DNA of 64,000 bases, from positions 1 to 64,000 of the forward strand of contig CAJQUW010003609.1 in assembly GCA_907163375.1 (NCBI GenBank). Direction: 5' to 3'. The position numbers and the translations under genes are program-made. The notes beneath the pieces were generated by a model. The model was not told the origin of the DNA. It did no database searches and saw nothing but the letters and a program-made list of their open reading frames with translations. This DNA is from Prostheceraeus crozeri. Its lineage: Eukaryota > Platyhelminthes > Polycladida > Euryleptidae. Positions 12,096 through 22,995 of the stretch are shown here, one piece after another. Position 1 is the stretch's first letter, and each line of letters starts with the position of its first letter.

Positions 12096-14918
12096 GAAAT
12101 AGGCAGGGTTGCCGTGGATATGGGGATTCTGTGGGGATACCCATGGGTATGGGGTGGATATGGGGATTGAGGTCATCCCCACAGCTCCCATACGGCTTCT
12201 ATGGAGATTCTGAAGTTTTTTTGACATCCACTAAAAAAAAGGAGCTGACATCATATCACACAATCAACTTCAATGTTGAATAAGAACTATCACGCAGCCT
12301 ACTTATTTCACCACTTAAAATGCATGAAATATCAATGCTGATCATTTTCACATTAGTAACACACGTTCAATAATTTTGAATGACTTATAATGATAGTTCC
12401 AGGGGTGTCAAGGACGTCTGAAGTGGAAGAATTCTGCAGTCTCCTTTGCTGCAGAGCCGAATGGAGACTTAAAAATATTTGCTTTAATAGTATAAATAGC
12501 TGATAAAATTATTTGTGATATAATTAAGCTTGCGTGATCAATGCGATTAATCATTATTAACCTAGATTTTAAACTAATTACGATATAGAAGACCTGTTGG
12601 GTTCAACCCACAAAGCAAGACACATGAAAATGTTGAATGATTTTCGTCGGATACATGAACAGTGTGATAAAGATTTCTCACACCAAATCATTCAACTGCA
12701 AGCCATCTACTCGCATTGCAATCATAGTTATAATGAAAGCTCAGATTTTCACTTGTCCACGACTTGTCAGAACTTTCACTTTCATCTGATAGGCATCCTT
12801 AACTGCACACTTAAGTGTACCTCAACAAATGTTTCATTGTGCTATATTTCATCATCATACACAAATGGGTCAACATCCTATCAATTCTTGTACAATAATT
12901 CGATGACATGAGTGGTCGAGAATATCAGGATGATTTTCGTCGAAGTCTTTATTCATAATATTAGATTGATTCAAAACTTTTTCCTTCGCTAAGTGTAGGC
13001 CTATATAGTCGATTTCTACTGCGAAACAATTCTAGACTTGAGATGCATAAAGGCCAAACTCGCTTTGACATTTTACTTCTTTATCGGTATTAATGGAGAT
13101 AGAATTATCAATGATTGCTAAATTATATCAATTAGCGAATATTAAACGGGAATATTCACACATATGAACATGGCATGATCCATTTAGCAATAAGCCATGG
13201 CTATAATACACAATGGTAGACCGCAAACATATGGTGAAGACCTACATCAGAATTTTTGACAGATGACTTTTTTGTGATAGAGTAACCATTTTGAAGCACT
13301 GGCAGTGTAGCAACATATGAATATTTTTAATTTATGTTCAACCCTGTCTTTCTATGTTGATGAACTTCCTATTATTTGAAAATAGCACCACTATAAGCAA
13401 CCAAACGCATAAAGAACTCACATTGGGAACCCCAAATACCAACTTACAGGACAGCCCAGGATTATATTCTCATAAATGGAGCATGTGAAACTCGTATGTA
13501 ATCTATCAAAACAGCCAATTACATGCACTTAGAATTATTTGCAGTAAAAATCGAGTCTTCACAAAAAGCAGCTAACTTAAAATATTGTGGGGACATTAAG
13601 GTCCTTCAGGACTTAAACTAACAGTTAAAATGTCAATAGATACTAGTATATTGATAAATATTCATGCTTGCTTTTGTGAAACATGTTGTACTTAATCACG
13701 ATTGTCTACAGCGAGGAATTTAAGTATAGTTCCTTTGAAATGAATGTGTGTCACATGTAGGCCCATACATGATGTAATGTAAGCTTAGGTTTGATTTTAC
13801 TTGATTACTTAGTAATACTTAGTACTGCTTAGTAGACTGGTTGCTTAGTGTTATAAGTAACAGCGAACGGTAAAAGGCGAATATAGGAAACATCGAAATT
13901 TCAAAATAGCGTACTGTGCAATGTTTGAGTGCTGTGCAGAACTAAGTACATACTCGTATTAATATTTCATCCCAACATTTTAATAAGGCCATGTTTCCTT
14001 TAGTCTACATGTATAAATGTTGAATTTTTATACAAATGTGTCTCCTTTAAGGTGACAGTAATGCAAAAATTGTACCCATAAAATAATCCTTTAGCAAAAT
14101 GAAGTAGGATCGACATGGTCAATAACTAGGTTAAGTGAACCAAATATCCAATGTGAGTAAAAGATGAAGTTTGAAAAGCACAAGCTGATCAATAACTGAT
14201 TTGTTATAAAAGCAAAGAAATAAAGACAATGTCGTCATACTATTAAAAAGAAAGATTTCGAGATAGAATTGCGTTTACGGTAAACTACGTTAGTTATATG
14301 GAAAAAGGAAAAAGAGTGTCATGTCTCATGAATCATTAAAGAATTAAGAGCGGAATGAGAAGAACCTATGTAAACTGTTCGTGTAAGCTGGCAGCAGACG
14401 ACAAAAACTTACGAATCAGTAGAGATAGATAAAAAAAACACTTATCTGCTAATGCAACCAAATGATTCAAGCAAATGTTAATTTGTGAGTCAAATACGTG
14501 TGCATTAAACGAGCATCTAGTTAAATTTTCGGTACAATAATTTCTAGGTGGCAAGTCAGAATCAAGGCTCAATAATGATAGAAAATGGGCTTCTGCAATT
14601 TTGAAGAGCAAAATGTATATACCAGAGATAGAAAAGTCATAAAAGTTACAACACGCAGTCGGTGACTTTCTTCAAGGACTCCCATTCCACATCTCTGGAG
14701 TCAAATACGGCCTTCGGATCGTTGAATGATGTGCAGAAGTTCCACTGAGATGGAGATATTGGACATCAAGCATTCTATACGAACAGGAGCAACATATTAA
14801 TCAAGAGCCTATCCTGTGGAGGCGTGGGGATTCTGTGCAGATACCCACAGGTTTTTTTGTGGGTATGGGGTGGGGTGGGGATTCAAATATCAATCCCCAC
14901 GGCAACCCTGGAAATAGG
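12096..14918. mobile_element. hAT-type element with 8-bp target duplication GAAATAGG
   Basis: The left end CAGGGTTGCCGTGG begins at 12104 and the right end CCACGGCAACCCTG finishes at 14910. GAAATAGG precedes the left end (12096-12103) and follows the right end (14911-14918), giving the 8-bp duplication and CAG...CTG borders of hAT elements. Subterminal parts at both ends are rich in GTGGGGATACCCA-like words, also in inverted orientation. The 2.8-kb interior has only short frames such as 12597-12911 and 14366-14611, with no recognisable transposase. It is therefore probably a non-autonomous family. Confidence 0.85.
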
Positions 14919-15327
14919 ACGATACAGTTCGCATAAGAATTACGAAAAGCGGAGCTCGCACAAATTACAGGGTTGCCGTGGGGATTAATATTTGAATCCC
15001 CACCCCATGCCCACAGAAAAACCTGTCGGTATCCCCACAGAATCCGCACACCCTCACAGGATAGGCCATGTTGCTCTTGTTCGTATAGAATGATTGATGT
15101 CCAATATCTCCATCTCAGTGGAACTTCCGCACAGAAGGCCGTATTTGACTCCAGAGATGCGGAATGGGACTTTTATTGTAACTTCTGTTGTAACTTTTAT
15201 GACTTTTCCTTGCTATCTTCGGTGTAGGCCTATTGGTCTTTAAAATTTTAGTGGCCTATTTTCTATCATTATTGAGCCTTGATTCTGACTAATTGCCACC
15301 TATAAAATATTGTACCGAAAATTTAAC
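14519..15327. repeat. Long imperfect palindrome from two hAT ends facing each other
   Basis: The left arm (14519-14910) is the right end of the previous hAT element. The right arm (14968 to about 15327) is an inverted copy of the same end, beginning CAGGGTTGCCGTGGGG. The arms stay alignable for about 360-390 bp. For example, GGTACAATAATTTCTAGGTGGC on the left pairs with GCCACCTATAAAATATTGTACC on the right. Only 57 bp separate them. The small indels and substitutions show that this is not a recent perfect duplication. Confidence 0.85.
14968..15327. mobile_element. Partial second copy of the GAAATAGG-type hAT element, inverted
   Basis: The copy starts with an intact terminus (CAGGGTTGCC) at 14968, preceded by ACAAATTA (14960-14967). 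I found no CAACCCTG end followed by ACAAATTA downstream. Similarity to the first copy fades at about 15327, so this copy is truncated or strongly diverged. It is a separate insertion beside the first. Confidence 0.65.
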
Positions 15328-15727
15328 TAAATGCCATGTTAAATTAGCCCATGACACTGCTTTGATGTCTGATGGATTTCAGATTGTCTTCAGTTTCAAC
15401 ACATTGTGAGGAAACTTATTGGAATAATAGGGCTTATGGAAGAAAAGGTACACGCCACAAAATTAATCTATTAGAGGTCTGTTAAGCTATTTTTGACGCA
15501 CTTGCATAGCAGCACGTATCAGCAGGACCCTCCTAACATCCTAAATACATTTGCTGCAACAAATTTGATAACTTTCGATTCTAGGTCAAAAATATTGTTT
15601 TTCTTAAAATAAGGCTACCGCAAAGTATTATCATATCAACGCTATGGGTACTAAAAGTTATTAGGAAAAGTTTAAAAGCATTGTTTATTAATCCATTTAT
15701 TTTTGAAAAAGTTAGACCCCTTGCAAA

Positions 15728-16200
15728 CTTTGTACAGAAAAAAACAGACACCAGTTTGTCATACTTTGTTATTGAGACAATTCACACGAAGCTTTTCGCC
15801 CGCTCTCCATCAAGTGTGACGCGGGAATGACAAATCATAAAATCAAGATCGGACAAGATGAATACTGGAACGGTGGACAACAACTCACAAGCTACCATGG
15901 CAGAAGCAAGTCTGCAACAAAATCTTTATGTACACACAAATCAGGAGCGAATCGTTTGATAGCCAGAGCTTCAAGACTGCGTAAAATGTTAAAATGCATG
16001 GCGAGAACTGAATAAAACACTAAAATTTTCTCTAGCATTCACGTAGCGGCCGCATGTCAACAAATGCCTAGCGATGGCACTCTGTGGCAGTTCACGGCTA
16101 CGTGGTGGACGACAATGTCCATCAAGAATCCACTTAGGGACAGCGATTCGTTCTGCCGATGTACTTGGAACCACAAGTACACATAAACTTGTATATAATG
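15728..16200 (-). repeat. PLE-1 left inverted arm
   Basis: Reverse complement of 17708-18205 (3' coding end plus 3' UTR of PLE-1), recognisable because the same 62-residue frame appears in opposite orientation at 15827-16015 (+) and 17919-18107 (-). It ends internally at CTTGTATATAATG (16188-16200), matching CATTATATACAAG at 17708-17720. Confidence 0.9.
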
Positions 16201-17945
16201 TCTTCAACTTCACGAGAGGACTTGACTCCCATCAATGAGCAGGTGGATGTTTCGACATTGAAGAATTCCCTTGTTCATTTCTGTAACAGTTACCGAAGGA
16301 GGAAGATCGACGAAGGTCTCAGCAGAGCTCATATTCAAGCTCTCGTGAAGTTGAAGGCTAACGATCAAGTGCTCATTCTCAAGCCTGACAAAGGTTGTGG
16401 AATAGTATTGATGGATCGTGCTGATTACGTATCTAAGATGGAAGCTATCCTTAGTAATTCCCAGTTTGAATTGGATGCTAATCAGAGGCCTAAAGTCGAT
16501 CAACTGAAGGCGCAGCTGGTGAAAGTGCTGAAGCGTCTTCAAAGTCGTGAGTTCCTTTCCGCTGAGCACACTCGGAAGTTGACTTCAGCTGGTGACCATT
16601 TGCCAAGACTTTATGGTTTGCCCAAACTCCACAAGGAAGGGATTCCTCTGCGCCCTATTCTGTCTATGTGTGGATCTACAGTGCATGCTACATCATCTTG
16701 GCTGGCGACTTTGCTTCAGCCTGCGAAGGCCTTTTTCACTTCTCACACTATTAAGGATGCATTCGAATTTGTTACAACCGTCCGTCAACAAGACGCATTG
16801 GCAAAAGAGATGGTATCTTTCGACGTCAAGTCATTCACGAATGTCCCGCTTCAAGAAACAATTGACATTGTTATATCAGCAATTGAGGATTACGACATAC
16901 CAATGAGTATCCCGAGTAAGGAGCTACGTGAATTGCTGCAGTTGTGTACTGTGAATGTACAATTCCAGTTCAACGAGAAGCTTTATGTACAGAAAGATGT
17001 ATGTGCTATGGGGAGCTGCCTTGTCCCCATGCTAGCTGATATTTTCATGGGATATCTTGAAAAGAAGCTGGAAGCGGATATTGACGCTAATACGGATCTC
17101 TATCTTCGAAATGTGGATGACTGTTTCCTACTATTGAAACCTGGAGTATCGTTTGAGGCCCTTCTTTCTCGTTTCAATTCAGTGCATGCTGCCACCAAGT
17201 TCACTTGTGAGTCTGAAGTGAATGGTGTACTTCCCTTCTTGGATGTGTCCTGCAAGAGAAGATCGGATGGCACGATTATCACGGCAGTTTACAGGAAACC
17301 TACATGGACTGGTCTGTAGACTTCTTTTTACAGCTTTGTCCGACGTAGCTACAAAGTGGGCCTAATCAAGACGCTGACGTCACGTGCTGTTCGTTTGTGT
17401 TCTCCAGAGACTTTGTTTGATGAATTGCATATCATTCGTCGCACTCTTTTGATGAATGGATATCCTACTTTTTTTGTGGATAAGTACATTGTTCCTCTGG
17501 CTCCAAAATTGTTGAGTTTGGTCCTGAGAAGAAACCCATACATGTAAATGTTCCTTTTATTGGTGATAAAGCTTTGTTCTCCTTCAAGTCCATTCTCAGA
17601 AGCATTTTGTCTGTCTATCCTGCAGCTAAACCTATGGTTATGTGCTCTACTCGACGTGTTCCGGTCTCTAGCCACAAGGATAAGCTTCCCGTTTCTGCCC
17701 AACCCAACATTATATACAAGTTTGTGTGTACTTGTGGTTCCAAGTACATCGGCAGAACGAATCGCTGTCTTGGGGTTCGAGCTAAGGAGCACGTCCCTAA
17801 GTGGATTCTTGATGGACATTGTCGTCCACCACGTAGCCGTGAACTGCCACAGAGTGCCATCGCTAGGCATTTGTTGACATGCGGCTGCTACGTGAATGCT
17901 AGAGAAAATTTTAGTGTTTTATTCAGTTCTCGCCATGCATTTTAA
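16201..17945 (+). pseudogene. PLE-1 reverse transcriptase-GIY-YIG polyprotein, broken
   Basis: The frame contains PLE RT landmarks in order: DKGCGIVLM (about 16387-16413), RLYGLPKLHKEGIPLRPILS, the conserved start of the palm with DVKSFTNVPL, CAMGSCLVPMLADIFMGY and RNVDDCFLL. The last replaces the usual R-Y-V-D-D, so the catalytic tyrosine is Asn. The serine-phenylalanine word before TNVPL also seems one residue short. An in-frame TAG at 17317-17319 falls where relatives have GLYTSFYSF. After a further open stretch the frame shifts near 17530. The GIY-YIG part (17574-17945) then reads YKFVCTCGSKYIGRT, then R..EHVPKW, and ends near 17945. At least one stop and one frameshift make it non-functional. 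The first about 40 bases of the long open frame (from 16159) belong to the inverted left arm. Confidence 0.85.
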
Positions 17946-18205
17946 CATTTTACGCAGTCTTGAAGCTCTGGCTATCAAACGATTCGCTCCTGATTTGTGT
18001 GTACATAAAGATTTTGTTGCAGACTTGCTTCTGCCATGGTAGCTTGTGAGTTGTTGTCCACCGTTCCAGTATTCATCTTGTCCGATCTTGATTTTATGAT
18101 TTGTCATTCCCGCGTCACACCTGATGGAGAGCGGGCGAAAAGCTTCGTGTGAATTGTCTCAATAACAAAGTATGACAAACTGGTGTCTGTTTTTTCTGTA
18201 CAAAG
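17708..18205 (+). repeat. PLE-1 right arm (3' coding end and 3' UTR)
   Basis: Original orientation of the inverted pair. It includes the GIY-YIG C-terminus and the 3' UTR word GGAGAGCGGGCGAAAAGC (18123-18140), which also appears in the PLE remnant near 32333. Confidence 0.9.
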
Positions 18206-18217
18206 TAATCCATTTAT

Positions 18218-18723
18218 CTATTTCTTTTACTTAGTGAGCACTCCGCCTTGTAAAAAAATGATGGTCTTTTTACAAAGCATAGGAGTAATTTGACAGTCCT
18301 CTTTTGCACTAAATTTCCGAAATTATCAAAACTATTTTTTAAATTCGTTCTGTATTTTTTCTGTCAAAGCATGCTTACGATCAATTATGTTCTAGAAAAC
18401 TGCTCTGGCTTATGATTACTGATAAATAATTGGTTATTAGCAGGTACATACAATTTCACAGTACGGCAATCGTTATCCCTCTTCGTTGGCTTCCTTGTAT
18501 TTGAAATGTCTCAAGATTATGGTTACCAATCGTTTAAAATTTAAACTCGTCGTCAGGTGATAATGATGGAAGATAAGAAAATGATATAAAATGTGAAAAC
18601 TGAAACCATTGATTAGATAGCGGTATACTGTCCTGATAATAAGCAAAGTTGCGATCAATGGATCACACGATTATATGACCATTTGTTTTTGACAGCCTTC
18701 TTGAGTATATAATGAATTGGGCC
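18218..18723. other. No recognised gene
   Basis: AT-rich spacer between PLE-1 and the 1.1-kb repeat. The open frame at 18473-18658 on the minus strand has no recognisable features. Confidence 0.5.
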
Positions 18724-19827
18724 AGTTTTACGATCACTTTATGAAGAATATCTTTCTTTACACTTCTGCTCCATAAGCACTTTCTACATGTATAGAAACA
18801 ATTAGGTCATTTTACGAAAAAACCTTGGATCGTAATTAATCGTTTAACTACATAGTGCGCAATTTTGATATTGAAAGATTCATTGTCATTTCACGAAAAT
18901 CCCTTGGATCAGTTAGCCGCTTAACTCCATGGTGTGCAAGCAGAATTGCGCATTAAATGAAAAAAACAGAAATATGTTCCATCAAGGCAAAATAAATTCT
19001 CACCCCAACGAGCGACTTAGCCGAATCCATCCACTTTATTCAATGATTTGCTAATCGAGCTCGTCGCGAAGATGCAGAAACATATGATAGACAATGTGTC
19101 ACAAATATTCTCACAAAAAGGTTTTCAAAAGGTTCCCGGCATGGAGTATTTATTTATACAATAGGTACAATGACGATTAAAGAAAATGTCACCATACACT
19201 GAAAATTTTGATATTGAAAGATTCAGTCTTTTGTATAGATTTCGCTTCTGCGGTTCAAAAAAAGATACTGAATAGACTTTTATGATACTGAATATTTATC
19301 AAATTATTCATGTATTTATATGCTAGGGATTTGGCACCTCGGACTTTAGTATATAAGTAGTATGAAACTTATTAGATATCTAAAAGAAAGAAAATGTACT
19401 TACAGGTATCCTAATAAAACGGAAATTGAGCTGATTGTCAAAGAAATTCATGAACTGCATTAATAAGCGGAAGTCGTCATACAAAAGTTGAGTTTTTTCT
19501 GCTTCTTGGCTCGAATTTCAAGTTTGTTAACCTATCAAATCTAATTAATAACTCTCTTCCACCAGGCTAAATGGATCTGTAAATGTAAGACTCCTGTCCA
19601 AATTATTAGCTAACAGACAGCATTCTACGGTAAATAAAAATCAATGTCAAAATTGAGTTATAAACGGAATAGAACTATAATCATGCAGTTAGAATTCAAC
19701 TATATTCACGTGGATTAATTCAATTTTCATGGACAGTGAAATTGAGACTCATTCAGACATCTTTGAGCATGTGGTTTTATGATTCACTAAATTATTTTAG
19801 TTTTATTCTTCATCATATTTTATCGGA
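18724..19827 (+). repeat. 1.1-kb dispersed repeat, copy A (copy B in intron 1 of the CAP gene)
   Basis: Runs parallel to 27612-28920 at high identity over its whole length, from AGTTTTACGATCA to CATCATATTTTATCGGA. Copy A has an extra diverged local duplication of about 70 bp near 18810-18885 and lacks the 281-bp MITE found in copy B. It contains a TATA-like AGTATATAAGTAGTATGAAAC near 19350, shared with copies B and C. No protein is encoded. It could be the body of a non-autonomous element or the 5' untranslated part of a longer one. Confidence 0.85.
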
Positions 19828-20109
19828 ATCTGAATAATTTTGTGAACCCATTTTTCTGACCTGTTTTTTACAAACGTTATTCTTTTCGTCCAAGAGCAGC
19901 TCACAGGGAAAGAAGAGCGTATCAGTCAACTCTCCAAAAAAAATGGAGGTTCTAGAATTCATTAGAGAAAAATTAGAGGCGAAAATATGAGAAAAAACTA
20001 TCTATATACCCATTTAGCTCCATACCACAGGAGAATATCGTGACCTACTTGGCTATTTGGGGTTCTGAATATTTTGACTGAAAAGTCATGTTTACCAATG
20101 GTATTATCG

Positions 20110-20363
20110 TTGCCTATACGCACGTCCATAGAGTAGAGATATAACCTATAGGTAAAGTGTCGACTCAGAAAAGTATCTGTATACAGTGAAAATGTTTATA
20201 TCAAAAGATTCAGTTTTTTGCGGAGATTACGTTCCCGTGGTCCAAAAAATTATTTGAGCACTTTTGAGAAAAGTCAAACTTTGCCAATTTATACAATACC
20301 GAGATGACTCTCCTATATAAGTAGTATGAAACAAGTTGGATTTCATTTACATAATCTGAAGAG
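20110..20363 (+). repeat. Diverged third relative (copy C) of the 1.1-kb repeat
   Basis: Shares order and spacing of several words with copies A and B: TATAC..TGAAAATNTTNATAT.NAAAGATTCAGT near 20181, and CTATATAAGTAGTATGAAAC near 20312. Between these the sequences differ strongly. It lies just before PLE-4, which inserted next to or into it. Confidence 0.5.
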
Positions 20364-20398
20364 TCATGAATCATCAAAAGCAAGACAGAACTATTGAC

Positions 20399-21291
20399 AG
20401 AACGATTAACCATATCGCTCAGTCTATAGATGAAAATGCTATCCCATTCTCTAAAGAAACTTTAAAATAATTTTTGAAAATGTCGTGTAAAAATGCTCCA
20501 TTTATCTTTAATGATAAAATTTACGAAAAACACGAAGGTTTAGCGATGGGCTCAAATCTCGCTCCAGTTATAGCCGCGTTCGCCATGGACATGATAGAAA
20601 AAGAAAATTCCCACTTCGACATAAAGCCATTGATGCATATCCGTTACGTTGACGACATTCTTGTCTGTTTCGAAAATGATGTTGACTGTGACAATTTCTA
20701 TAATTCTATTAATTCTTTAATTCCATCGATAAAGTTCACTATTGAACATTCTGTCAATAATTCCATTGATTTTCTTGACTTAACTATAACTTTGAAAAAT
20801 ATGAAAATTACCACTGTTTGGAAAATGTAGCAAACGAATACTGGTTTATACATGCCTGCCATTCCTTACTGTCCTTACAAATACAAAATGTCTGCTATGA
20901 GAAACTTGATTTACAGAACTCTCAAACTTTTTAGTGATCCTAATGATGTCAAGCAATGCATTGAAAAATTGAAAAATATTTTCCTTCTAAATGGCTATGC
21001 TGAAAGAGAATTTGATAACATTTACCAAAAGGAAGAAGAGTGTATTAGAAATCCACCATCTAGCGATTATCAAGAAAAAACCAAAATTTTTTTAATGACA
21101 AAATTTAATTCGTCTTTTGTAACGAATTCCTTACCGGTATCAAACAAATTAATGTTCATCTGAAAAACTCCAGTATTTTTCCAATATTGAAAACTTTAAA
21201 GACTAGTATGCTAATTCCGAACAAAGATAAAATCCCTTGTTTCTCACTTTCTTCAATTGTTTATAAATATGAGTGTGAGCACTGTAATAAG
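20399..21291 (+). pseudogene. PLE-4 reverse transcriptase C-terminal half and start of GIY-YIG domain, broken
   Basis: Begins inside the RT fingers/palm. The landmarks are NAPFIFNDKIYEKHEGLAMG, SNLAPVIAAFAMDM, IRYVDDILVCF (catalytic YVDD intact, near 20638-20670), IDFLDLTI, and then the thumb with NTGLYMP and CPYKYKMSAMR. In-frame stops lie near 20468 (TAA) and at 20828-20830 (TAG, where relatives read RKPTNTG). A frameshift lies near 21135. The frame then runs into SLSSIVYKYECEHCNK at the hAT insertion point. The rest of the endonuclease is at 25210-25323. Confidence 0.85.
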
Positions 21292-21859
21292 CAGGGCATT
21301 TTTTTACATGGTAACTGGTAGGCCTTTGGGCCCAGCAGTCCCATGAAAAGAGCCCACCAGTTTTCGATTTTTCAAGTCACTGGTGGGCCCATGCCCTTGC
21401 GTTTATTAATTGATTCAATAAAAGAAATTCACTGAAATAAAGAAAAGAATGAAATGCGAAAATCTGAATCATTAAGATATTCCAATTTCCTCTAAAAGTG
21501 CAAACGTTATCGACTTAACGACTTTGAATGCGATGTCTTGTTTCTGCTTGCATAATTGACTTCAGTTAATCATATAAGAACATGTGGAACTAAGACATTT
21601 GCGACCACTTTTAAGCCTTGCTTAATGGTTTATCAACTCCTTGAATACGAACGGACCCTCAGAACAGAACTCTGCCGCTGTCAAACGTAGATGATATCAC
21701 TATTCTCCATTTTATTCGTACTTTTATTCGGCTGGAGCATTAAGTTATTTTGACTCTTAACTTCTTTTTTCTCTCTCTCTCTTTTGTATTCGGTATGACT
21801 TTGAAAGATCATGATCTGTACATGATTTCTATAATAAAATTTTTATGCATTAAAAAAAA

Positions 21860-22642
21860 AATTCGTACTTCATCGGAGGATAAGCTGCAGGTTGAATGGC
21901 AGAACTGTATGGTGTGGTCAGAACAGAATGAGCTCCCACTAAATATCTCCAAGTGTCGTGTGCTTGATATCATCACGAAGAAGGATCTAGTGACTCTTCC
22001 AGTGATCACCGCCGACGGTTCTCCACTACCAATTGTTCAAGAACTTAAGATCCTGGGAATCATCTTTGCATCCAATCTAAAGTGGAACTTACACATTAAG
22101 TATGCTATCAACAAGGCGTCTCGCAGAATTTTCCTGATCAGAAACTTGAAGCGTTCTGGTTGCCCAAGTGAGCTTATTTTTAGTGCTTATGTTGCTTTTC
22201 TAAGATCTGTTTTATTATATGCATATCCAGTGTTCTGTAACTTACCCATCTTTCTTCAGAATAAGCTTTTGTGTATCGAAAAGCGTGTTCTTCGTATAAT
22301 TGGTTGCGATTTCCATCATGAGAATTTGTTAAGTGTTGGCGACAAGTCATGTAAGAAGTTTTTCAGACAAATCGAATGCAATAGAGACCATCCACTTCGA
22401 GAAATGTTCGAGGAGAAAAAGTGTTATAGAACTAGAAATTCAAACTCTCTCAGACCACCCGTAATGAAGACTAAACGCTTATGTGAATCTTTTGTAAAGT
22501 TTTGTACGCGCTAGAGAAATTGAAATTGATGTGTTTTTATTTTTACTTTTACTTACTGCATGTAGTTTTACTTGATTTGTGATGTGCTCACCAATTTCTC
22601 ATGTGAGGCAATAAAGATGGTTCATTCATTCATTCATTCATC
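21860..22642 (+). pseudogene. 5'-truncated LINE (CR1/L2-like) with (ATTC)n tail, inside the hAT
   Basis: The frame ends at 22514. It begins after the palm with EDKLQVEW and NELPLNISKCRV, followed by LGIIFASNLKW, HIKYAINKASRRIF, LLYAYPVFCNLP, RVLRIIG, HPLREMFEE and a terminal SFVKFC. This is the region after the YADD motif in non-LTR ORF2. The 3' UTR ends GCAATAAAGATGG and then (TTCA)n at 22621-22641. The catalytic part is missing because of 5' truncation. The true insertion junction is probably near the A-run at 21850-21859. Confidence 0.8.
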
Positions 22643-22961
22643 GCCTGCTGTGATATGTCACTCATATCATGATGTACTTGAAAGCAGGTGTTATCCCCAT
22701 TAACTCTATGAAGACAACAGCAGTACCGACTGCTCACTTCTTGCGCATTACAAATCCGTGCGACCGAAAGCATGGACCATGTGTCTAGTTCACCAATGAG
22801 AGGAGTTGCTCAATGGTTAAAACTTATGTCCGTCATTCGATTCGTATTCAATATCTCCTTGAATGCTTGTAGCTGACAAATATATCACAAGATGTGCATG
22901 CATTGTCCTTCAATGGCATTCACCTGACAAACAGAATTCTATATCCTCCCACCTCCTATGT

Positions 22962-22995
22962 CAGTGTTTCTCAACCTTCACTAATTATCGCGGAC
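22962..22995 (+). mobile_element. Possible lone hAT terminus
   Basis: CAGTGTTTCTCAACC followed by CGCGGACCCC resembles the left end of a common animal hAT family. No matching right end or 8-bp target duplication was found, so this may be a fragment or chance. Confidence 0.3.

Larger units (their letters stand above)
15689..18217 (+). mobile_element. Penelope-like element (PLE-1) with inverted ends and 12-bp target duplication
   Basis: TAATCCATTTAT occurs at 15689-15700 and 18206-18217 and looks like the target duplication, which puts the element at 15701-18205. A reverse transcriptase frame followed by a GIY-YIG endonuclease identifies the class. The first 0.5 kb (15728-16200) is an inverted partial copy of the 3' end (17708-18205), so the element is flanked by inverted repeats of about 0.5 kb. 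The left arm lacks about 29 bp present in the right arm. It carries further 3'-terminal sequence (15701-15727, in inverted sense AAGGGGTCTAACTTTTTCAAA) that the right arm has lost. A similar word occurs in the PLE remnant near 32420. Confidence 0.85.

Noticed and set aside
15827-18107. Two identical 62-residue frames (15827-16015 + and 17919-18107 -) as a duplicated small gene
   Set aside because: They are antisense to the PLE 3' end and exist only because of the inverted arms.
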